Source: an uncultured Veillonella sp.
GTDB taxonomy: Bacteria > Bacillota > Negativicutes > Veillonellales > Veillonellaceae
NCBI GenBank assembly: GCA_902466275.1
Contig: CABQQJ010000041.1
Coordinates: 1 to 6,863 of the forward strand
Reading direction: 5' to 3'
Length of the DNA stretch: 6,863 nt
Below the pieces are notes generated by a model, which saw nothing but the letters and a program-made list of their open reading frames with translations, searched no databases and was not told the origin of the DNA. Below, in pieces: positions 1 through 5,860 of this stretch; within the stretch, counting starts at the first letter, position 1; each line of letters opens with the position of its first letter. Made by a program: the position numbers and the translations under genes.

Positions 1-438
1 GTAAAAAATGGCTCTAAGGTAGAATTTACTGTTGACTCTAAGCCAGGTCAAACTTTCACAGGCTATGTATCTGAAATTGCAAAAGGGACTAAAGGGAATA
101 TGGGTGTTACAAGTAATAGCGTAGTGTATTATACTGTGAAAGTATCAATTCCAGCTGATATTTCCTCGAATTTCTTGCCATCTATGACTGCACGTGCCAC
201 AATCTTTGGCGATGATATTAAGAATACCCTTGTTGTACCATTAACAGCGGTACGTACTGATAAACAAGGTGAATATGTATATGTCATCAAAGATGGTCAA
301 CCTGTTAGAACTGCTGTATCTACAGGTGTAACGGGTGATACAAATGTTCAAATCTTAAGCGGCGTTTCCGAAGGTGATGAAATTATTGTTAGTGGTGATG
401 TAACGAGCCCTAAGAATAACTCTCATGGACCATTTTAA
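1..438 (+). CDS. Efflux RND/ABC periplasmic adaptor subunit (MacA/HlyD family), C-terminal part
   Basis: The reading frame is open from the first base, so this is the 3' end of a longer gene; the ATG at 100 is internal. About 145 residues remain. They match the beta-barrel and membrane-proximal domains of MacA/HlyD-type adaptors: a barrel segment with G-Y-V-S-E-I-A, then L-P-S-M-T-A-R-A-T, the typical V-V-P-L-T-A-V-R strand, a Y-V-Y-V-I-K-D-G-Q-P-V turn and the closing V-S-E-G-D-E-I-I-V-S-G. The lipoyl/hairpin domain and signal/anchor must lie upstream of the window. Such adaptors bridge an inner-membrane transporter to an outer-membrane TolC-like channel, which implies a diderm cell. The next gene starts 13 nt downstream with a MacB-type ATPase N-terminus, so the pair was probably a macAB-like export operon. 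The substrate cannot be inferred. Confidence 0.88.
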   Translation, partial: VKNGSKVEFTVDSKPGQTFTGYVSEIAKGTKGNMGVTSNSVVYYTVKVSIPADISSNFLPSMTARATIFGDDIKNTLVVPLTAVRTDKQGEYVYVIKDGQPVRTAVSTGVTGDTNVQILSGVSEGDEIIVSGDVTSPKNNSHGPF

Positions 439-451
439 GCGTAGGTGAACT

Positions 452-1529
452 ATGAATCAGTCAGTTATTGATATTCAAAGTATTACAAAGACCTATGTAA
501 ATGGTAAGTTAACGGTTCCCGTTCTACATGGTATAGATTTACAGGTACAAAAAGGTGATTTCGTGTCTATCATGGGGCCTTCTGGTTCTGGTAAGTCTAC
601 CTTTATGAATATCCTTGATGGCACCTACGAAGCGACGAGAGGCACTATCGGTAAAGGTGAGACCGTTCGCATTGCTCATTTTAAACAAGAGCTACCTGAC
701 TTCGATGAAGATATGCGCGTTCTCGATTATATTCGTGAGGACCACTCTTATATGGTACTCGGTGATGGATCTACATTGAGCGCAGGACAAATCCTTGAGC
801 GATTCCTTTTTACCCCAGAATTACATGGTGTACCGATTCGAAAACTCTTCCGATCTGGAACGTCGTCGTTTATACCTCTTAAAATTGTTGATGAGCGCTC
901 CTAACGTATTATTGCTGGACGAACCGACGAATGATCTTGATATTCCAACATTGGAGGTATTAGAGGATTTCCTTGACTCCTTTAGTGGCGTCATCATCAC
1001 CGTTTGCCACGATCGGTACTTCCTAGACCGCGTAGTGGATAAACTGTTTGTCTTTACCGGCGATGGGCATATTGAAATCGTTCATGGCTCGTATTCTGAC
1101 TACAAAGATGCTCTTGATGAAAGTAGTGGCAGCAAGCGCCCATTCTATATGCCAAATGATAATATACCGGCTAATTCCAAAGCGGTACGAGCTGTAGAAG
1201 GTGGAGAGGCTGATAGCGATGACTCTGTTGATAATCAATCAAATACGTCAGATATCTTTGGAAATGACAATGTAGTAGCTGTTGGTGAAACAGATACTTT
1301 CAAAGCAATACTAAAGAAGGGCCTCAATAAAGCAGAGGAAGCGGAGTATGCCAAAATTATGGATGAATTGCCTAAGCTAGAACATTTAGTGAAGGGCCTC
1401 GATGTTATGATAAGCCAAGTGGCTACTGATTATGAAAAAATGCAGTCACTGATGGAGGAACGAGAAGAAACACAGGCCCAAATAGATGCGCTCACTGAAC
1501 GGTGGATGGAATTAGAGGAACGCCTATAA
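452..1529 (+). pseudogene. Chimeric, frameshifted ABC ATPase: MacB-type N-terminus joined to ABC-F (Uup-like) C-terminal half
   Basis: It starts at ATG 452 behind AGGTGA (443-448). Residues 1-50 are a MacB/LolD-type nucleotide-binding domain: I-T-K-T-Y-V-N-G, V-L-H-G-I-D-L, and Walker A G-P-S-G-S-G-K-S-T at residues 42-50. Just after Walker A, around nt 602-620, the protein becomes the second ATPase domain of an ABC-F protein: D-G-T-Y-E-A-T-R-G-T-I, a Q-loop in F-K-Q-E-L-P, and L-S-A-G-Q-I-L-E-R-F-L-F. The frame is lost at about 845-857, where L-S-G-G-E-R-R-R is expected; the first frame then stops at 902-904. The ABC-F sequence resumes in the +1 frame with E-R-R-R-L-Y-L-L-K, Walker B/D-loop L-L-L-D-E-P-T-N-D-L-D, H-loop V-C-H-D-R-Y-F-L-D, an acidic linker and a charged coiled-coil tail typical of Uup, ending at 1529. 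All of MacB's permease and the first ABC-F ATPase domain are missing. It is not expected to be functional. It could be a deletion between two Walker A sequences or an assembly chimera. Confidence 0.85.
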
Positions 1530-1576
1530 TTCCTTTTATCATGCCATTTTTTAATATCTGCTATGCAAAGGAATTA
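1527..1576. repeat. 10-bp inverted repeat spanning the end of the ABC-F remnant
   Basis: TAATTCCTTT (1527-1536) is exactly complementary to AAAGGAATTA (1567-1576), with a 30-nt spacer containing a T6 run. The left arm includes the stop codon of the ABC-F remnant and the right arm ends just before the hydrogenase promoter. No T-tract follows the right arm, so it is not a standard intrinsic terminator. Its role, if any, is unknown. Confidence 0.4.
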
Positions 1577-1588
1577 CGTGTAAGTTTA

Positions 1589-1617
1589 TTGATAAAACTC
1601 ACAATGTATAGTATAAT
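1589..1617 (+). promoter_or_regulatory. Sigma-70-type promoter of the hydrogenase gene
   Basis: TTGATA (1589-1594) and TATAAT (1612-1617) are separated by exactly 17 bp, one mismatch from consensus in the -35 and none in the -10. Transcription would start near 1624, giving a leader of about 38 nt. The leader contains a small hairpin, TAACG (1627-1631) with CGTTA (1639-1643). The strong RBS AGGAGG (1651-1656) sits 5 nt before the ATG. Confidence 0.8.
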
Positions 1618-1661
1618 TTCTACGATTAACGATAACAACGTTACCTAAGTAGGAGGAACTC

Positions 1662-3131
1662 ATGAGTAAGTACCAATTTTTAGACCGTCGCGTGCCAATT
1701 GAAGACGGAAATATTGCATTAGTACAAGATTTAACTAAATGTAAAAACTGCTCCTTATGTCGTAAAGCTTGTGCTGTAGACATGGGTGTATTTGATTATT
1801 ATGATTTAACAACTAATGGAGATCATCCAATTTGTATTCATTGTGGTCAATGTGCATCTATTTGCCCGTTCGATTCCATTAATGAACGCTCTGAAATTGA
1901 TGAAGTAAAAGCAGCTATTGCTGACCCTAATAAAATCGTCATTTTCCAAACTGCGCCTGCCGTACGTGTTGGTTTAGGCGAGGAATTTGGCCTTGAGGCT
2001 GGTACGTTTGTAGAAGGTAAAATGGTGGCTGCTCTTCGTAAATTGGGTGGCGACTATATCCTTGATACAAACTTTGGTGCGGACATGACTATCATGGAAG
2101 AAGCATCTGAGTTATTAGAACGCGTTATTAATAGTGATGCAGTATTGCCTCAATTCACATCTTGTTGTCCTGCTTGGGTTAAGTTTGCGGAAACATTCTA
2201 TCCAGAATTCTTGCCAAACCTATCTACGGCTAAGAGCCCAATTGCTATGCAAGCGCCTACACAAAAAACATATTTTGCTGAAAAAATGGGCCTTGATGCA
2301 AAACAAATCGTTGCCGTTGCAGTAACACCATGTACAGCTAAGAAATTTGAAATTCGTCGCGATGAAATGAATTCCTCTGCGGAATACTGGGATACACCAG
2401 AAATGCGCGATACAGACTACTGTATTACTACACGTGAACTTGCAAAATGGTTACGTGCAGAAGAAATCAACTTTGATGAATTAGAAGATTCTGCATTTGA
2501 CCCATTGATGGGTGAAGCTTCTGGTGGTGGTATCATTTTCGGTAACACTGGTGGCGTTATGGAAGCGGCTATGCGTGCGGCTTACAAATTAGCAACTGGT
2601 GAAGATGCACCTCAAACATTGATCCCATTCGAAGCCATTCGCGGTATGGATGGTGCTCGTGAAGCAGACGTAGTGATTGGTGATAAAACATTACATGTAG
2701 CGGCTGTTCATGGTACAGGTAACTTGCGTAAATTCATCGAACGCATGCGTGCAGAAAATATCCATTATGACTTTATCGAAGTAATGGCTTGTCGTGGTGG
2801 CTGTATCGGTGGTGGTGGTCAACCACGCGTTAAATTACCGATGGCTGATAAAGCTCGTGAAGCTCGTATTGCGTCCTTGTATACTCGCGATGCAGAGGTA
2901 CAAGTGAAAGCAGCTTGTGATAATCCAGATATCCAAAAATTATATGCTGAGTTCTTTGATGGCAAACCTATGAGCCACAAAGCACATCATATGTTACATA
3001 CTACCTTTGTAAATCGTTCTGAAGATTTAGGCCCTAATGGCGCTTGTACGCCTGCTACATGCCCTACATCCGTACCTAATTTGAAAAAGGCGGCAGAGGC
3101 GGCTAAAGCGGCAGCGGAAGCTAATAGCTAA
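1662..3131 (+). CDS. [FeFe] hydrogenase, monomeric ferredoxin-type (two [4Fe-4S] plus H-cluster)
   Basis: This 489-aa cytoplasmic enzyme reversibly reduces protons to H2, most likely with electrons from reduced ferredoxin. An N-terminal 2x[4Fe-4S] domain has C27/C30/C33/C37 and C58/C61/C64/C68. The H-cluster domain follows with all three signatures: L1 T-S-C-C-P-A-W at 166-172, L2 T-P-C-T-A-K-K-F-E at 222-230, and L3 M-A-C-R-G-G-C-I-G-G-G-G-Q-P around 375-388. The H-cluster ligands are therefore C169, C224, C377 and C381, and the proton-relay cysteine is C168. There is no N-terminal [2Fe-2S] domain, so the layout is the short 'M2' type known from Megasphaera elsdenii (about 484 aa). The small-subunit-like tail (L-Y-A-E-F-F ... 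H-H-M-L-H-T-T-F) is followed by an extra C-x4-C (C462, C467) and an Ala/Lys-rich end. The L2 motif has Thr where Met is usual. It has its own promoter and terminator; maturases HydE/F/G are not in the window. Confidence 0.95.
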   Translation: MSKYQFLDRRVPIEDGNIALVQDLTKCKNCSLCRKACAVDMGVFDYYDLTTNGDHPICIHCGQCASICPFDSINERSEIDEVKAAIADPNKIVIFQTAPAVRVGLGEEFGLEAGTFVEGKMVAALRKLGGDYILDTNFGADMTIMEEASELLERVINSDAVLPQFTSCCPAWVKFAETFYPEFLPNLSTAKSPIAMQAPTQKTYFAEKMGLDAKQIVAVAVTPCTAKKFEIRRDEMNSSAEYWDTPEMRDTDYCITTRELAKWLRAEEINFDELEDSAFDPLMGEASGGGIIFGNTGGVMEAAMRAAYKLATGEDAPQTLIPFEAIRGMDGAREADVVIGDKTLHVAAVHGTGNLRKFIERMRAENIHYDFIEVMACRGGCIGGGGQPRVKLPMADKAREARIASLYTRDAEVQVKAACDNPDIQKLYAEFFDGKPMSHKAHHMLHTTFVNRSEDLGPNGACTPATCPTSVPNLKKAAEAAKAAAEANS

Positions 3132-3183
3132 GAGTTGATGGTTATTAGTTAATAAAAAGCATAAAGATAGCTAAGAAATATAT

Positions 3184-3222
3184 AGCAGATAGTTGATATG
3201 TTAGTCAGCTATCTGCTTTTTT
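3184..3222 (+). terminator. Intrinsic terminator of the hydrogenase gene
   Basis: The arms at 3184-3196 and 3205-3217 form a 13-bp stem (AGCAGATAG with CTATCTGCT, extended inward through one G-U pair and TGA/TCA). They close an 8-nt loop and are followed directly by T6 (3217-3222). It lies 53 nt after the stop codon, so the hydrogenase is monocistronic. Confidence 0.88.
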
Positions 3223-3328
3223 ATCTATTTTATATAGTGGAAATATGGTCAATAAAAGTTTTCACAGATGTAGATTCTATATATGCCATATACGCATAGG
3301 GGTTAAAATATAGAGATTGGTAAATTGG

Positions 3329-3357
3329 TTTAGGAATTACCTGTAGTATGCTATAAT
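3329..3357 (+). promoter_or_regulatory. Extended -10 promoter of the DUF47-pit operon
   Basis: TATAAT (3352-3357) is preceded by TG one base upstream (3349-3350), making an extended -10. The -35 at 17-bp spacing is weak (TTTAGG, 3329-3334), as is usual for extended -10 promoters. The leader is about 40 nt and ends with RBS GGGAGG (3393-3398), 6 nt before the ATG. I see no recognisable Pho box. The rest of the 3223-3404 gap is AT-rich with nothing else I can support. Confidence 0.65.
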
Positions 3358-3404
3358 TAAATTGTTATTATAGAAGCAATCAATACTGGTTCGGGAGGAT
3401 CTTC

Positions 3405-4034
3405 ATGGCTTTTAAATTAAAAGGAAAAGAAGAAAAATTTTTCAGTATTTTAGAAAATCATGCTGCTCTTACATATGAAAGCGCAGAGATGATGGAACGT
3501 GTGTTTAAAGGCGAAATCTCTAAAGAAGAGGCTTTTCTTGAAATTGATACAAAGGAAAAAGCTGCCGATGAATTAGTAAACGAAACTGTAGAGCGTTTGC
3601 GTAAAACATTCATCACTCCAATGGATCGTGAAGATATTCAGCTCTTGATCGACCAATTGGATACTACATTGGATAATATCAAAGAAATCATGGATAAAAT
3701 GGTTATGTACCACGTTGGTAAGCCAAGTGATGGTGCTATCCGTATGAGTGAAATCGTTGTAAAATGCGTTAAGCATATTAATAAATCTATTGGTTATATG
3801 GGTAGCCTTAAAAAGGACCATGTGAAGGTAGAAGGCCGTGTACACCAAGTATTGAAACTTGAGTCTGAAGCGGATAATATTTACCACGAAGAAATGGCTA
3901 AACTCTTTACTGAGTGTACAGATCCAATTGAAATTATCAAATGGAAGGAAATCCTTAGCGCTATGGAAGATGTAATCGATGGCTGCGAAGATTTGGTTGG
4001 TACATTCCGCCGGGTAGTATTGAAGTATGCTTGA
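3405..4034 (+). CDS. DUF47 family protein, PhoU-like Pit accessory protein
   Basis: This is a 209-aa soluble, highly charged, all-helical protein with no signal peptide or membrane segment. It matches the DUF47 (PhoU_div, formerly 'phosphate transport regulator') family, which folds like PhoU. Visible family features are the N-terminal F-F-S-I-L-E-N-H-A, the K-E-K-A-A-D-E-L-V-N-E-T-V-E-R-L-R segment, then T-P-M-D-R-E-D-I-Q-L-L-I-D-Q-L-D, and near the C-terminus the repeat of the acidic theme, K-W-K-E-I-L-S-A-M-E-D-V-I-D-G-C-E-D-L. The length is usual for the family (about 205-215 aa). The start is fixed by the strong RBS GGGAGG. Its last 8 nt overlap the start of the PiT permease gene, an arrangement widespread in bacteria, where DUF47 proteins are thought to regulate or assist the adjacent Pit transporter. 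The exact mechanism is not established. Confidence 0.92.
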   Translation: MAFKLKGKEEKFFSILENHAALTYESAEMMERVFKGEISKEEAFLEIDTKEKAADELVNETVERLRKTFITPMDREDIQLLIDQLDTTLDNIKEIMDKMVMYHVGKPSDGAIRMSEIVVKCVKHINKSIGYMGSLKKDHVKVEGRVHQVLKLESEADNIYHEEMAKLFTECTDPIEIIKWKEILSAMEDVIDGCEDLVGTFRRVVLKYA

Positions 4035-5025
4035 TGCTCATTATTTAGTATGGCTAGTTGTATTTTTAGCATTAGCCTTTGACTATATCAATGGCTTTCA
4101 TGATACGGCGAATGCCATTGCCACATCCGTTTCTACACGAGCTATTGAGCCTAAAAAGGCAATTATGATGACCGCTGCTCTCAATTTTTTGGGTGCAATG
4201 GTTAGTACAGGTGTTGCAAAGACTATCGGTGGTGATATAGTAATGTCGCCATCTCTTATCGATAGTGGTATTATTTCTGCAGCCCTTATCGGTGCCATTA
4301 CATGGAATCTTTTAACTTGGTATTGGGGAATCCCAAGTTCCTCATCCCATGCTTTGATTGGTGGTATCATCGGTGCTGTGGGTTGGTCTGTAGGATTTGA
4401 CGCATTGAATGAGGCGGGGATTTTAAAAATCTTTTTGTCTCTTATTTTATCTCCGATTGTAGCCATGATTGGTGGCTATATTGTGATGAAAGTATTGTTG
4501 CTTATTTTCGGTAGATTTTCTCCGATTGCTTTAAATGATCGATTTAGATCCATGCAAATTGTATCAGCAATTATGATGGCATTTTCTCATGGCTCTAATG
4601 ATGCACAAAAAGCGATGGGGATAATCACATTAACCTTACTTAGCGGTGGTTTCATCGATACATTAGATGTACCGATTTGGGTAAAACTTTGTTGTGCTAC
4701 TGCAATGGCTATGGGTACTGCTGTAGGCGGTTGGAAAATTATCTCTACAATGGGAACCAAGATTTTCAAACTAGAAACTATTAATGGGTTTGCTGCTGAT
4801 TTAAACTCTGCTATTACTATTTTTACAGCTACATTCTTACATTTGCCTGTAAGTACTACACACGTAGTAAGTGGTTCTTTACTAGGTGTGGGCTCTTCTA
4901 AACGTATTAAAGCCGTTAACTGGGGCGTAGCAAGATCTATGGTTATGGCTTGGTTTGTAACGATTCCATTATCTGGCATCGTTGCCGCTATTGCTTATGA
5001 AGTAGGTCACTTACTATTTGGCTAA
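4027..5025 (+). CDS. pit: PiT family inorganic phosphate permease
   Basis: This 332-aa integral membrane protein imports inorganic phosphate (or metal-phosphate) with a cation gradient. Both halves of the PiT inverted repeat are visible. The N-terminal copy has F-D-Y-I-N-G-F-H-D-T-A-N-A-I-A-T at residues 18-33 and P-S-S-S-S-H-A-L-I-G-G. The C-terminal copy has F-S-H-G-S-N-D-A-Q-K-A-M-G at 186-198 and P-V-S-T-T-H-V-V-S-G-S. The Asn-Asp pair in each copy is characteristic of the substrate site. Hydrophobic stretches suggest about ten transmembrane helices, and the length fits the short bacterial Pit type. ATG 4027 lies inside the end of the DUF47 gene (8-nt overlap) with no good Shine-Dalgarno before it, so translation is probably coupled to the upstream gene. 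It is the last gene of the operon, ending in a strong terminator. Specificity for phosphate over sulfate is inferred from family and the DUF47 partner. Confidence 0.95.
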   Translation: MLDAHYLVWLVVFLALAFDYINGFHDTANAIATSVSTRAIEPKKAIMMTAALNFLGAMVSTGVAKTIGGDIVMSPSLIDSGIISAALIGAITWNLLTWYWGIPSSSSHALIGGIIGAVGWSVGFDALNEAGILKIFLSLILSPIVAMIGGYIVMKVLLLIFGRFSPIALNDRFRSMQIVSAIMMAFSHGSNDAQKAMGIITLTLLSGGFIDTLDVPIWVKLCCATAMAMGTAVGGWKIISTMGTKIFKLETINGFAADLNSAITIFTATFLHLPVSTTHVVSGSLLGVGSSKRIKAVNWGVARSMVMAWFVTIPLSGIVAAIAYEVGHLLFG

Positions 5026-5047
5026 TTCATATACTTTTTATTATAGT

Positions 5048-5075
5048 AAAAAAGACTGCAAACGCAGTCTTTTTT
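5048..5075 (+). terminator. Intrinsic terminator of the DUF47-pit operon
   Basis: GACTGC (5054-5059) pairs with GCAGTC (5064-5069) around an AAAC loop. The stem is flanked by A6 (5048-5053) and T6 (5070-5075), which can extend pairing to 12 bp and supply the U-tract. The symmetric A and T runs mean it could work in both directions. It starts 23 nt after the pit stop. Confidence 0.9.
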
Positions 5076-5383
5076 GTTTATCAAAATATTCTTGCTATAT
5101 TGTCATATTTATAAATAATTTGCTTTTCTATTTTAAAATTCTATTTACTATATATGTACGTGATAGTATCTAAATAGTCTAAAAATATAGAAATAAACTG
5201 GTTTGTAAATACTATATTCTATAAAAGAGATTTATCTATATTTGGCAACATTAATGTTACAATTCAAGTTGAATAGGGAAAAATACTTATAAATATGTGT
5301 TTTGTTGATTATGCATTTTACTAATAAATGAAGTTTATTACTAATTTATAGGCTGTTAAGAGGTTGTTTAAAGTGAATGGCTA
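5076..5383. other. AT-rich intergenic region without a recognisable gene
   Basis: Very AT-rich non-coding sequence lies between the pit terminator and the promoter of the small basic protein. I find no ORF with a credible start; the longest idea, an ATG at 5295, stops after nine codons. It contains a perfect 12-bp palindrome at 5247-5258 and a weak AT hairpin at 5322-5340 (TAATAAA with TTTATTA around 5 nt). No tRNA, riboswitch or CRISPR-like structure is apparent. Confidence 0.6.
5247..5258. repeat. Perfect 12-bp palindrome AACATTAATGTT
   Basis: The 12 bases equal their own reverse complement. They sit in the AT-rich gap about 200 nt upstream of the small basic protein. This could be a binding site for a dimeric regulator, but in sequence this AT-rich a chance palindrome is possible, and no core promoter is seen next to it. 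Confidence 0.4.
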
Positions 5384-5412
5384 TTGCATACTTATGTATA
5401 CGAGGTTATACT
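5384..5412 (+). promoter_or_regulatory. Sigma-70-type promoter of the small basic protein gene
   Basis: TTGCAT (5384-5389) and TATACT (5407-5412) are separated by exactly 17 bp. Transcription would begin near 5419, immediately before AAGGAG (5421-5426). An imperfect inverted repeat, GCATAC (5386-5391) with GTATAC (5396-5401), overlaps the -35 and spacer and could be an operator. Confidence 0.65.
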
Positions 5413-5454
5413 ATCGGTAGAAGGAGTTTTTCAAGTGAAAAGTGAGGTATGTAT

Positions 5455-5628
5455 ATGGCATGGGGTGGATCTAGACGCGGTGCCGGGCGCCCACGTAATC
5501 CTATTAAACGTATTGGTAGAACCTTTCGACTCAGTGATGAAGAGTTTCTTTCGCTAAAGCCATTGATCATGGCTATTAAGGCAAATAATGATAAACGATA
5601 TAGGCAACAATATAGTCGAGAAGTATAA
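5455..5628 (+). CDS. Small basic protein, putative DNA-binding (GGxRxGAGRPR N-terminus), 57 aa
   Basis: The 57-residue product starts M-A-W-G-G-S-R-R-G-A-G-R-P-R-N, a glycine/arginine tract like the G-G-x-R-x-G-A-G-R-P/K head of many small phage- and chromosome-encoded DNA-binding proteins. It is followed by R-T-F-R-L-S-D-E-E-F-L-S-L-K, which resembles the strand-plus-helix of a ribbon-helix-helix fold, and a basic C-terminus. I cannot assign a specific function. The ATG at 5455 is preceded by GAGG (5444-5447) at 7 nt. An in-frame ATG at 5449 is possible but too close to that site. A stronger AAGGAG (5421-5426) instead serves a GTG at 5435 in a different frame. It has its own promoter, stands alone, and converges on the minus-strand binding-protein gene. 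It could be an autoregulated repressor or a phage/plasmid remnant; both are inference. Confidence 0.65.
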   Translation: MAWGGSRRGAGRPRNPIKRIGRTFRLSDEEFLSLKPLIMAIKANNDKRYRQQYSREV

Positions 5629-5638
5629 ATAATCAGGC

Positions 5639-5754
5639 ATTGTCACAGCATATACAATTTAATACATTTTAAATCTATTTTACAATAATTCATTATTTCT
5701 AAATCTTTCAACTACAACACATCTTTACTCTCTAAACAATATGCTGTGTGCAAT
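5639..5754. repeat. Long-spaced imperfect inverted repeat (15/16-nt arms)
   Basis: The arms at 5639-5653 (ATTGTCACAGCATAT) and 5739-5754 (ATATGCTGTGTGCAAT) are reverse complements over 10 contiguous bases plus an outer ATTG/CAAT, interrupted by a 1-2 nt mismatch. The 85-nt interior is AT-rich with no ORF. No target-site duplication is evident outside the arms. It could be the closing stem of an untranslated RNA, a miniature element, or chance. Confidence 0.45.
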
Positions 5755-5768
5755 ACAAGTAGTACGAA

Positions 5769-5798
5769 AAGGTCCCAATTCATTTGAATTGGGACCTT
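5769..5798 (-). terminator. Hairpin terminator between convergent genes
   Basis: The arms AAGGTCCCAATTC (5769-5781) and GAATTGGGACCTT (5786-5798) form a perfect 13-bp stem around ATTT. On the minus strand the stem ends in a short T-run (complement of 5767-5770), 62 nt after the stop of the binding-protein gene, so it most likely ends that transcript. On the plus strand only CTTCTTCG follows, a weak tract, but it may still stop the small-protein transcript. Confidence 0.75.
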
Positions 5799-5860
5799 CT
5801 TCGTTATATATAATATACAAAACATATTACATATATTACTCTATATCTTGTTATATTAAA

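Noticed and set aside
100..438. ATG at 100 as the start of a 112-aa protein
   Set aside because: The same frame is open back to base 1 with adaptor-like sequence, so this is internal to a truncated gene.
795..1529. Independent 244-aa ORF from a TTG at 795
   Set aside because: Residues before about nt 857 are out-of-frame readings of ABC-F sequence; the ORF is the frameshifted continuation of the chimeric gene, not a separate protein.
1527..1576. Terminator for the ABC-F remnant formed by the 10-bp inverted repeat
   Set aside because: The loop is 30 nt and no T-tract follows the second arm; it is kept only as a repeat.
3223..3404. Pho box or riboswitch upstream of the DUF47-pit operon
   Set aside because: No repeated Pho-like half-sites or conserved aptamer elements can be seen; only an extended -10 promoter is supported.
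4098..4979. Minus-strand ORFs opposite pit (4098-4466, 4587-4979)
   Set aside because: They are shadows of the strongly conserved PiT coding frame, with no ribosome binding site and no family-like sequence.
5076..5860. CRISPR array, tRNA or toxin-antitoxin pair in the AT-rich gaps
   Set aside because: There are no regularly spaced direct repeats, no cloverleaf-like arms, and only one small coding frame with no partner gene.
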